From the NCBI RefSeq assembly GCF_026151205.1, contig NC_087073.1, forward strand, positions 23,012,987 to 23,028,209: DNA of 15,223 nt, in the 5' to 3' direction. How positions within the stretch are numbered: the stretch's first letter is position 1; every line of letters starts with the position of its first letter. Below are positions 1 to 8,286 of the stretch, piece after piece. The stretch comes from Bolinopsis microptera. Taxonomy: Eukaryota; Ctenophora; Tentaculata; Lobata; Bolinopsidae. The position numbers were made by a program, and so were the translations under genes. The notes under the pieces are model-generated. The model was not told the origin of the DNA. It saw only the letters and a list, made by a program, of their open reading frames with translations, and did not search any database.

Positions 1-1139
1 CCAATCCCTAAATTCTATTCCCTTTGTAAAAAGCAACATTATGGTTTTCTGATTGCTAAATGTTCACTATTATAGACATAAAATGACAGAATTTCCCGGG
101 GGCGTCGCCCGATTTGGTTGGCCATGATCCCCCAAGTTCAAAATCAGATTTACAGCCTGGTTTGGGAGACTGAAAATCAAAATTTTTCTGGTGATAGTCG
201 ACCAAAAAATGACCCTTTGGATGATAAAAACCATGACATTTTTCAACCAAATGTACGACATATTTTTTATGATATTGACCTGGAAGCGTTATTGGGCTGT
301 AAAACTAACTTAAATCGATTTCTCGTGCAACATTAGGTGAGGAACAGTTAACAAAATGAGTTGCTTACCTGCTGTGTTTTTTCGTACTCTGCTCTTCGCT
401 CAAGTTGCAAAGCTGCAATAGACATATTGCAACGAACATTTCTATCTGAAAATTGTGTTAGTACCTGTTCGATCAGTCAGGGTGAGGATTGCCTGGATCT
501 TTCGGTTTCAGCTTAACTCCCTAGTCCCTAGGTCATGAGTAGAACCGAAGGATCAAAATATATGTTGCTTGTTGGTCGTATTAACTATAAAACATCAATT
601 TTGAGGGATAAGGAAGTGTTTATAGGTTCTGAAACCTAGTTAAATCGATTTTTCGTGCAATTTTAGGTCAGAAACAGTCATCAAAATGAGTTAATACGAA
701 GGTCGATTTCTCGGTTATTTTTGAGCTTTCGTTCAGAAAATAATTCGGGACCTTCAAAGGGGGGTAACAAGAAGGAGTTACAAGTGTTACAAGCCTTCTA
801 TAATACAAAATATGTATCACCTCTTCAACCTGCTGAATAGAGGTGCCACTTAAAACGTAAACAAATGTGTTTCACCTCCCCACCAGTATCCACATCTATA
901 ACAACGGATATTTATCTGATCTAATCTGAAACTGATCATATCTTAACACAAGATGAACAATGTGTATCTTTCATATTAATTCTTAATAATAAAATTTAAT
1001 AAGTTTGCCATGACATAAATGATTAAATGAGTAAATCACATTTTGTACAACAATATAAAACCCTATGAAAACAAACTTTGCTTAAAACAGCACTCGTATT
1101 TTACTCTAGTAACACAAAATTCAAATAACAAATTTCATT
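1..1139. repeat. Long tandem duplication, copy 1 (unit period 1969 bp)
   Basis: This segment recurs at 1970-3108. I see only three differences: one extra T in a T-run near 650, one G fewer in the G-run near 760, and one A-to-C change just after it. The copy may begin before the window, because position 1 already lies inside the repeat. It carries small open frames (for example 118-336) that repeat identically in both copies, but they resemble no known protein and I do not treat them as genes. The near-identity indicates a very recent duplication or an assembly artefact. Confidence 0.9.
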
Positions 1140-1405
1140 GGTTTCTACTCATGACCTAGGGCCTAGGGAGTTACGCTGAAACCGAAAGATCCAGGCAATC
1201 CTCACCCTAACTGATCGAACAGGTACTAACACAATTTTCAGATAGAAATGTTCGTTGCAATATGTCTATTGCAGCTTTGCAACTTGAGCGAAGAGCAGAA
1301 TACGAAAAAACACAGCAGGTAAGCAACTCATTTTGTTAACTGTTCCTCACCTAACGTTGCACGAGAAATCGATTTAAGTTGGTTTTACAGCCCAATAACG
1401 CTTCC
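282..1405. repeat. Inverted-repeat element with arms of about 265 bp
   Basis: The left arm, 282-546, starts GGAAGCGTTATTGGGCTG. It is matched in reverse complement by the right arm, 1140-1405, which ends CAGCCCAATAACGCTTCC. The arms match over nearly their whole length with scattered substitutions and one small indel at the inner end. The interior, 547-1139, has no convincing gene. I see no clear target-site duplication, so a foldback-type mobile element is an inference. An alternative is a locally inverted tandem repeat, because a diverged copy of the arm also lies in the interior at about 596-707. Confidence 0.7.
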
Positions 1406-1969
1406 TTATTCCTCAAAATTCTTGTGTTATTCAAACAAAGAATATTTTGATTCTGCAACGGAAAAACAAGGAGATCGTCATTCGTCTCGTTAACAACTCG
1501 AACAGGTACTATCACAATTTTTAGAGCAGAGCACAATTATAGCAAAGTCAAAAGAAACACAATGAAGGTAGGTAACCATTAACCATCACCATGATATTAT
1601 AACAATCATAATAACAACTGAATTATATTTAGTTTGAACGGTACGGGCAGCCATGCCCTCCGTGATCCTGACCAAGCGACCAATTGTAATAGAGGTGTTA
1701 TGTCACGTGACGCCGATCCGTCCAATCACAAACAGGAAGAGTCATGCCCAAATACGGACATATGTGTTTGAGCCCATAACTCAGCCATTTTTAGTCTAAT
1801 CTGGATAAAAATTCATATACGAGTTTAGAAGACCACTAGCTACAAGTAAACTAGTAAAGCAACTCAAACATATGTTTTGGGCAGTCCCATTTCCTCTTGT
1901 TGCACAGCATCATTGTGGATTCCTGATTGCTAGATCTTCACTATTGAAGGTCAAAAATGTCAAAATTTC
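1406..1969. repeat. Spacer between the long duplications, with diverged sub-repeats
   Basis: No gene is visible. In reverse complement, 1406-1530 resembles the region around 440-610, sharing for example GAACAGGTACTA followed by a CACAATTTT-like stretch and a GGATAAGGAAG-like motif. The end, about 1895-1969, is a diverged copy of 25-100 (shared TCTGATTGCTA-like and TTCACTATT motifs), so short tandem repetition predates the large duplication. A perfect 10-bp palindrome GTCACGTGAC, containing an E-box, lies at 1702-1711. Confidence 0.55.
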
Positions 1970-3108
1970 CCAATCCCTAAATTCTATTCCCTTTGTAAAA
2001 AGCAACATTATGGTTTTCTGATTGCTAAATGTTCACTATTATAGACATAAAATGACAGAATTTCCCGGGGGCGTCGCCCGATTTGGTTGGCCATGATCCC
2101 CCAAGTTCAAAATCAGATTTACAGCCTGGTTTGGGAGACTGAAAATCAAAATTTTTCTGGTGATAGTCGACCAAAAAATGACCCTTTGGATGATAAAAAC
2201 CATGACATTTTTCAACCAAATGTACGACATATTTTTTATGATATTGACCTGGAAGCGTTATTGGGCTGTAAAACTAACTTAAATCGATTTCTCGTGCAAC
2301 ATTAGGTGAGGAACAGTTAACAAAATGAGTTGCTTACCTGCTGTGTTTTTTCGTACTCTGCTCTTCGCTCAAGTTGCAAAGCTGCAATAGACATATTGCA
2401 ACGAACATTTCTATCTGAAAATTGTGTTAGTACCTGTTCGATCAGTCAGGGTGAGGATTGCCTGGATCTTTCGGTTTCAGCTTAACTCCCTAGTCCCTAG
2501 GTCATGAGTAGAACCGAAGGATCAAAATATATGTTGCTTGTTGGTCGTATTAACTATAAAACATCAATTTTGAGGGATAAGGAAGTGTTTATAGGTTCTG
2601 AAACCTAGTTAAATCGATTTTTTCGTGCAATTTTAGGTCAGAAACAGTCATCAAAATGAGTTAATACGAAGGTCGATTTCTCGGTTATTTTTGAGCTTTC
2701 GTTCAGAAAATAATTCGGGACCTTCAAAGGGGGTAACAAGACGGAGTTACAAGTGTTACAAGCCTTCTATAATACAAAATATGTATCACCTCTTCAACCT
2801 GCTGAATAGAGGTGCCACTTAAAACGTAAACAAATGTGTTTCACCTCCCCACCAGTATCCACATCTATAACAACGGATATTTATCTGATCTAATCTGAAA
2901 CTGATCATATCTTAACACAAGATGAACAATGTGTATCTTTCATATTAATTCTTAATAATAAAATTTAATAAGTTTGCCATGACATAAATGATTAAATGAG
3001 TAAATCACATTTTGTACAACAATATAAAACCCTATGAAAACAAACTTTGCTTAAAACAGCACTCGTATTTTACTCTAGTAACACAAAATTCAAATAACAA
3101 ATTTCATT
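1970..3108. repeat. Long tandem duplication, copy 2
   Basis: Near-identical to 1-1139 at a constant offset of 1969. Identity ends abruptly at 3108. In copy 1 the matching point (1139/1140) is exactly where the right inverted arm begins, so copy 2 has the left arm (about 2251-2515) and interior but no right arm. The break therefore coincides with the inner edge of the arm. The sequence after 3108 is unrelated to that following copy 1. Confidence 0.9.
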
Positions 3109-3270
3109 AGATAATAATATTTTCGTAACGATTCACACTTCACAAAGCAATAGATATTGTACTTTTTTCGTTCAGACTTCATAACAATGGTGAAACAGTC
3201 AAGGTTCTCAACAAACGGTATATTTCCCAAACGGGTCTATTTCGTTCAGACATCATGAGACATGACTTCT
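3109..3270. other. Spacer 3' of the helix-turn-helix gene
   Basis: AT-rich spacer between the large repeat and the minus-strand gene. It holds a spaced direct repeat, TTCGTTCAGACTTCAT near 3169-3184 and TTCGTTCAGACATCAT near 3240-3255. I see no convincing minus-strand AATAAA signal, so the 3' end of the gene is not defined. The catalytic part expected after the DNA-binding domain of a transposase is absent here. Confidence 0.4.
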
Positions 3271-4011
3271 TCATGATTCTAGTTTTAACTCCTTTAAAAT
3301 ACGTTGAAGAGTTGTGCGCGGAATTTCCAACTTAATAGCACGTTCCCTTGCCGAAATATTGGGAAAATCTTGTAGGGACTCATAAACCAAGAGCGTGCGC
3401 TCCAAGCTGTTACTATTCCGAGATCGTCCAGAAGCAACACCATGACGATTCTGTACGGTGCCGTGTTCTTCAAACTTCTTCTTAAGATGATAAAGGGTTT
3501 TTCTTGTTGGAACATTTTCATCTGGGTACAAGGTCATCCAAAGATGCTTGATGGCGTTGTATGTTGTTCCTTTGAACATCTCCTTGCAGAGGAAAATTCG
3601 CTGAGGAACAGTGATTCGACGGGTAACTCTGGGGATCTTCTGTGCCGGTGCAGTGGTGTTAAGAAGGGGCGTTTGTTTAGTAGTTGGAGCTTTTTTCATT
3701 CTCTTCATTTGAGTCAAGGGGATCATTGTAGGGAGACTCCTCTCAAACATTTCATCTCCCAACTTCTGGAGTTTAATCGACCTGAGGTGAGAGAAAGGCG
3801 TTAAAAGCTTGTTAAAGACACCTGCCCCCACACCCTGACTGGTTGGATGATGACAAGTGAGGTACTTCGATCATCAATTATCTATTATAATACTGAACCA
3901 CAATGAATACAATTTACCGAACCCCAATAATTACCTTGATATTCGGTGGAGATTAAACTCAGTGCTTTCAGAGGAGCAAACCGAAGTATCACTGATATCA
4001 TCACCACTCAT
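3271..4011 (-). CDS. Probable two-exon gene for a DUF4817-like / paired-type helix-turn-helix protein
   Basis: Exon 2 (3838-3271) is an open frame ending in TGA. Its last 115 or so residues look like the bipartite helix-turn-helix N-terminus of Tc1/mariner-like transposases (DUF4817 type): a first HTH around ITVPQRIFLCKEMF to LKKKFEEHGTV, a GRSRNS linker, then a second HTH ending TLQRILKELKLES. The first ATG-like start in that frame is only GTG, so I looked upstream. The frame at 4011-3935 begins ATG (MSGDDISDTSV), is acidic and Ser-rich, and ends at an ideal donor AAG|GTAATT. A phase-compatible acceptor CCAACCAG|TCAG opens exon 2, giving a 96-bp intron and about 214 residues. The N-terminal 95 residues match nothing I know. 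No DDE catalytic domain follows. It could be a domesticated DNA-binding protein or a truncated transposase. The start could lie further upstream, since the frame stays open to about 4080. Confidence 0.55.
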
Positions 4012-4110
4012 CCTTAACGCCGAGGTTTCTCCTGCTGAGTCCTGCTTTAAAACGTTTAAAAGAAATGATAATAATAATTAAAATTTCGTTCATGGAACAA
4101 CTTTCATCAG

Positions 4111-4430
4111 TGTCAAGACTCTTGGGAGCCGGATCAGTTTCCTGCCCCAAAGTCTCCCATTGAAAATAATTATAACCTATAAAATTCTTATTTCTTGTCC
4201 AATTTTTTATTTTTTCATGTTGATTTGAAGGCCATTAAAGCATTTGACCCAGTCAAAAAAGTTTCAGTATTATATCTTTTACGGGTTTTGCGGAACGTCG
4301 TGTTAAAGTTGATGCTGTGGTGTCAGTAAAATGGTAACAAATATTATATATATTATATTATATAATATACCTATATCGTCTCGCTTTATATATAATAGTA
4401 AGATAGCGCTAAAACTGTGTTATTACTTTA
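4111..4430. repeat. Diverged intronic duplication, copy 1 (carries the empty hAT site)
   Basis: Matches 4572-5163 with moderate divergence: GTGTCAAGACTC at the start, a TTTTTTCATG(T/C)TGATTT(G/A)AAGG stretch, GACCCAGTCAAAAAAGTTTCAG, TTTTACGG(G/T)TTTTGCGGAA, GGTGTCAGTAAAATGG and TATCGTCTCGCTTTATATATA. It contains an uninterrupted ATTTGACCCAGTC at 4242-4254, the pre-insertion state of the hAT-like element in the other copy. An AT-only microsatellite expansion sits at about 4337-4371. The minus-strand DERA exon lies between the two copies. Confidence 0.75.
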
Positions 4431-4455
4431 TTAGGCAGCAAGAAATTGCAGTTAC

Positions 4456-4563
4456 CTCGGGAAAGCCAGCAGCAACAGAAGCAACACCAATTTTGCAATT
4501 TAACTTCTTGACGACCTTGCAGACATCTTCAACCCTGTTAGGAGGAACCCGTATAGTATAACC
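4456..4563 (-). CDS. DERA: Deoxyribose-phosphate aldolase, one internal exon
   Basis: Minus-strand exon of 108 nt (36 codons, phase 0 at both ends) with acceptor ATTTTAG|GGTTATAC and donor CCCGAG|GTAACT. It encodes a GYTIRVPPNRVEDV...KKLNCKIGVASVAAGFPE-type segment. Eukaryotic DERA has an (I/V)xVxPxRVxDxxKxLKxxxxxxxVASVAxGFP stretch at this place, the early TIM-barrel strands, ahead of the catalytic lysines. DERA cleaves 2-deoxyribose-5-phosphate to glyceraldehyde-3-phosphate and acetaldehyde in cytosolic deoxynucleoside breakdown. The residue after GFP is Glu, where Ala or Ser is usual. I could not find the preceding exon (the LTTLSGDDT region) or the following one (the Schiff-base lysine region) in this window, so they are distant or this is an isolated relic. 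The exon itself is intact. Confidence 0.8.
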
Positions 4564-4571
4564 CTAAAATG

Positions 4572-5163
4572 GTGTCAAGACTCAAGAGACTAAAATAATT
4601 ATTACCTATTTAATTCGCGTTTTTGACACCACTTGGGGGTCCAAATTTTGGGCTCTAAAATTCCTATTCCTTGGCCGATTTTTCATTTTTTCATGCTGAT
4701 TTAAAGGGCATTAAAGCATTTGACCCAGTGGCGTAACAAAGGGCCCCGCTGACCCCGCTGTGCAGGGGGGCGCCGTCTTAGGGGGGCGCCAAATCGTCGT
4801 TTGAATGTGGGACAATTTCGAAAACTTAACTAAAGTACTAGCAAAACTGCGCGTTTTGATCTAGATACACACTTTTTTAGAGATTTTACTGGCATGGCGT
4901 ATCCTCTAAATTCACCTAATTTGTTCAATTTTAGGGAGGGGCACCAAAAGGGGAGGGGGCGCCAACAGGGGGGCGCCTTTTCGGCGGGGGGGGGGGCGCC
5001 AACAGGCAACGTTACGCCACTGATTTGACCCAGTCAAAAAAGTTTCAGTTGTATATCTTTTACGGTTTTTGCGGAAAGTTGCGCTAAAGTTGATGCCGTG
5101 GTGTCAGTAAAATGGCACGGATAAACACATATATATCGTCTCGCTTTATATATAGTAAGATAG
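4572..5163. repeat. Diverged intronic duplication, copy 2 (interrupted by a hAT-like MITE)
   Basis: Second copy of the segment at 4111-4430, starting just outside the DERA exon and ending near TATATAGTAAGATAG. It is longer because of the element at 4726-5022 and a short extra stretch at about 4610-4650. Since it lies immediately 5' of the DERA exon on the minus strand, it is probably intron sequence. The two copies thus suggest an old duplication of intron DNA around this exon. Confidence 0.7.
4726..5022. mobile_element. 297-bp hAT-like MITE with 8-bp target duplication
   Basis: Perfect 12-bp terminal inverted repeats CAGTGGCGTAAC / GTTACGCCACTG are flanked by the direct repeat ATTTGACC (4718-4725 and 5023-5030). 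An 8-bp duplication and CAGTGGCG-type ends are hallmarks of the hAT superfamily. The homologous intron copy at 4242-4249 has a single ATTTGACC and no insert, which confirms the ends. The interior is non-coding and holds several GGGGGGCGCC-type motifs. It must have been moved by a transposase encoded elsewhere. Confidence 0.92.
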
Positions 5164-6339
5164 GACACCAGAAACTTGACCAAAAATTTTTCATAAAAGA
5201 GCACACCAAACCTATATTTAAGCATAATAACATTCTAGCTATACAAAATCTCTATACATACTACAGTTACGTCGAGCTCTACAAGATAATGAAATTCCGT
5301 GCTCCAATACCCCTATATGAGGGTAACACATGTTCGTCAAGGAAACCTAACCCTGCTTTCTAATCTGTCAGGCAGACCCACCTGACAACCACAGCACTAG
5401 ATCAACCAAATTTTTTAACATTTTAACCCCTAAGTTCAGAATGACTGACTTCATTACTAGTGTAATGTGCTTGCGAGGAAAGCTCAAACGTGCGCTATTA
5501 GCTAATCAACATAACCACGCCCTGCTTGATTGGACCGTAAAAGATTTTGACTGCACAAATGTTATTTTCCAAACATTATAACTGGCTGGTCACACACATC
5601 TCAATTAAATTCCCCTAGGCTTCTGTATTCCAAGTCTTGTCTTGTGAGTAAAGTATGTGTGAGAAAGATTTAATAAAATAAATGTATATTTTTGAATTTT
5701 TTAAATTTAATCTGAGAATGAAGTAGAAAAATTTGTTTAATTAGCACTGTACAGTTTAAGATATTTATAGCTTATTACAACCATTGATACAAAGGCCATA
5801 ATCTTTTGCCAGCTCTCCAATATCCACCTTGAAGCTGCATTTTATATCCTTGAAATACACAATATAAACTAAAGCATGTAGACTTTTTGACACAACAAAT
5901 CTGCAACCTATAGTAACAACTATAAACAGAATCCCCTTATGTCTACTAACAATTTTCTTCTAGTCCTAATATGAGCCATGTCTCTAACAACTTAACTGAA
6001 CTAGAGTTTCGGTGTGTGCAAAAGCTTTGAGGCACACGCATTCCTTGCCCCGTTAGTTACCTAGCTGTCCTTCCAAAACCAAACTAGCAGTCAAAGAAAA
6101 AAAGTCATACACCAAATGAGCATTATATTTTATGAATTGTTTTACATTTTTCTATTCTGTAAAATATGCTAAAATTACATTTCTTGTTTCATTGAATTTT
6201 TTGTTTCATTGATATAGTCTGGAGCTATGTTGTTGACGCATTTGAACACTGTTATATTATTTTAGAGCAATATCAAATATTCGCTGTCCTATTTTCAGGA
6301 ATGGAGTGACACAAGAGACTCATAATTAATACAGATACT
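5164..6339. other. Gene-poor AT-rich stretch
   Basis: I read both strands and found no recognisable exon, RNA gene or element ends here. Open frames are short and unlike known proteins. Scattered AATAAA-like strings occur, as expected in AT-rich DNA, for example near 5675. Confidence 0.5.
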
Positions 6340-6700
6340 CGTCAACTCAGCAGTTACTGGGCGGCGCTCAGCCTGTCATTCCGCCGAATCTTTATTCGGG
6401 CTGAGTGAATTACGACGTCCATCGCTCTGAAAAAAGTGCGAATGCTCATGGGATGTTAGAGCACACGTGACTCGCATTCACGTGATCGTTCAGAACCAAT
6501 TACAGCCGCGCAAAAGATCACGTGCACGCCAACTACCAATAAGAAAGAAGTGACGTATGCGCTACAAGAGCCGCGCGCTGAGTTAGATTGTAAAATCTGT
6601 TTACTTGATTGTAAAATCGCATAAACGCGCCTATTTGCGCATTTCAGAGGGTTCAATTACGCCAGGCTATGTTTATGAACATAATAGCCTGGGGTCCCCA
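6340..6700. promoter_or_regulatory. CpG-rich candidate promoter/enhancer with E-box, CCAAT and CRE-like motifs
   Basis: After more than 1 kb of AT-rich DNA the composition shifts to CpG-rich. Three CACGTG E-boxes (near 6464, 6479 and 6519) occur with two CCAAT motifs (near 6498 and 6535) and a TGACGTAT CRE-like site (near 6552). The region lies between the minus-strand DERA exon and the plus-strand SMIM14 gene, so it could be a shared divergent promoter. A strong-looking donor CCCCAG|GTAACT at about 6701 could end a 5' UTR exon. None of this is proven, and CpG-rich repeat DNA just downstream offers an alternative explanation. Confidence 0.35.
6662..6692. other. Short hairpin
   Basis: CCAGGCTAT and ATAGCCTGG form a perfect 9-bp stem around a 13-nt loop that itself contains TATGTT and AACATA. 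It sits just before the possible donor at 6701. No specific function can be assigned. Confidence 0.5.
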
Positions 6701-6925
6701 GGTAACTCAGCAGCAGTTTCCGTCCGTGTTATGTGTTGTCCTTAATTCTCATTTCTGTGTCCCGTCGTTTTGTTTTGTAAATATTTTGTTTTTTACAACA
6801 TGTATTAGTGTTTTAAGCAGATATTTCAATCGAACTTAATAATAACAATCACAAATGCTAGATATTTAACTTTTTAACGTGTATTATATTATATATTATG
6901 TCTTAAAACTTTTACATCCTAATAT

Positions 6926-7157
6926 TGCTCTATCCAGAGGCCTTGCACTTGCAGTTTCATCTAACCATGTGCTTTCTCGCCGCTGCGGGCGCGCTTGTTT
7001 CACAAGGGCTCTGGATAGAGCAACTTGCAGTGGCGCGCCCGCCTCCCTTTACTTATGAAACAAGCGCGACCACAGTGGCTCTAAAGCACATGGTTAGTTG
7101 TAGCGCAATGCGCTACTGTGCCGCGCCGAGCTGAGATGAATTGACATCGTCAATTAA
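6926..7157. repeat. CpG-rich foldback repeat, copy 1
   Basis: A 42-nt inverted repeat joins 6961-7002 and 7056-7097 (36 of 42 positions pair), including the perfect stems CTAACCATGTGCTTT/AAAGCACATGGTTAG and CGCGCTTGTTTCA/TGAAACAAGCGCG. A second, overlapping inverted pair is GCTCTATCCAGAG (from about 6927) with CTCTGGATAGAGC (about 7010-7022). The tail at 7099-7157 includes a small perfect hairpin GTAGCGC-AAT-GCGCTAC and then TGCCGCGCCGAGCTG. It looks like a non-autonomous foldback element, but I found no target duplication and no coding sequence. Confidence 0.6.
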
Positions 7158-7254
7158 ATGGTTAGAATTAGGTGAAATCCTAATATGCAATATTCAATAG
7201 TATGTACAAGCTGATTTGTTGTAAAAATCCTGAAACAATTTATACGTTTGTGCT

Positions 7255-7690
7255 CATCTGATATCAGGGTTGGGGTGGTGCTTTAGAAGCGGTTCACATA
7301 GCCATGTGTATACGCGTACTGCGTCGCGCGCTACTGCAAGCGAGAGGGCTCTAGTTAGAGCAATAAAAGCGGTATTCCGTGTTCCGGTTACTAGTAAAGC
7401 TCTTACAGCATACAGGCAACTGTTTTTTTTGCCAGCTGTTTTTAGTAGTACTGTCCCATTTTTGGTTTCGGAACATATGCGCAACTAAAATTTGTTTGTG
7501 CAATGCCAACGTTGAATTATTTGTATCACGTCGTAACTCCCTGTCATTGCACGAAATGGTTGTGTGGCAAAAGCAACGAATGACGAAGCCGCGGACTCGT
7601 GCGTGGCAGGGCTACAACGTGAAACAAGGCATTATGGACTATTTTGTAGTGCGATGCGTTACTGTGCCGCGCCGCGCACTCTATGAGGCT
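7255..7690. repeat. Diverged relative of the CpG-rich foldback repeat
   Basis: It shares GGGCTCTAGTTAGAGCAA (near 7337) with the GGGCTCTGGATAGAGCAA of copy 1, TGAAACAAGG near 7620 with the right-arm motif, and the tail TGTAGTGCGATGCGTTACTG then TGCCGCGCCG at 7645-7680. The hairpin seen in copy 1 is here changed by C-to-T substitutions that leave G-T wobble pairs, as CpG deamination would produce. The ORFs spanning it (for example 7379-7702) are not convincing genes. Confidence 0.45.
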
Positions 7691-7707
7691 TCTCACAGCT
7701 AGATTGG

Positions 7708-7768
7708 CGAGATACGCTTCTGTGCCGCGCCGAGCTGCTATGAATTGATATCTGATATCGTCATTTAA
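7708..7768. repeat. Partial third copy of the foldback repeat tail
   Basis: Repeats the TGTGCCGCGCCGAGCTG and ATGAATTGA...ATCGTCA(A/T)TTAA elements of 7115-7157, with a short insertion that creates GATATCTGATATC. Only the tail is present. Confidence 0.6.
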
Positions 7769-8286
7769 GGACTATTGATTTATGAAATTTAAACATTTAG
7801 ATTACAAGTCAGTTAATGAAATATTTTAAAAATAACTTTCACTTCTGCTTTAGAATTTTTATTTTATTTGAGAATTCATTAGTTTAGGCTCGGCGCCGTC
7901 ATTTTAATAAGTGACTAGCACCGCGCTGATATAAATTTATGATTGAGATGAATTTTCGATCTTCGAGTAGTATATACTTTGTAGGTTTATAACCTACCAA
8001 GACGCGCGCCGAGTTGAAACAAGTTTTTTACGAGTATCACCTGTTTATAATATATAGTTTTAAAAAAGTATTTTCAGAGCATATCTATTATTACCGGATG
8101 TTCAAGTTAAACTATGTTTATATCATTATGATTTTATTATTCACTGTAATATGGCAATATAAATAAAATTTAAATTTTGTTTTACTTAAATTTTGTTTTA
8201 CTTACATGGGTAACGGAAATGGTTCAATGCTTCCAATTGAAATTTAAACATCAAATATATACACACAAATTTTCAAAACACATCAT
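7769..8286. other. Gene-poor AT-rich spacer
   Basis: No gene recognised. A further CGCGCGCCGAG motif near 8002 recalls the foldback repeat tail. A direct duplication of TTAAATTTTGTTTTACTTA lies at about 8170-8205. The plus-strand ORF at 8177-8383 overlaps the end of the minus-strand relic below and looks accidental. Confidence 0.45.

Noticed and set aside
56-336. Short open frames on both strands at the start of each long repeat (also 2025-2305)
   Set aside because: They overlap each other on opposite strands, resemble no known family and repeat only because the DNA is duplicated.
3442-3804. 120-codon plus-strand frame
   Set aside because: It is the antisense shadow of the helix-turn-helix exon.
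3995-4011. SGDD string of the HTH gene exon 1 as the LTTLSGDD motif of DERA
   Set aside because: It lies downstream of the later DERA exon on the same strand, which is the wrong order, and its flanking residues do not match DERA.
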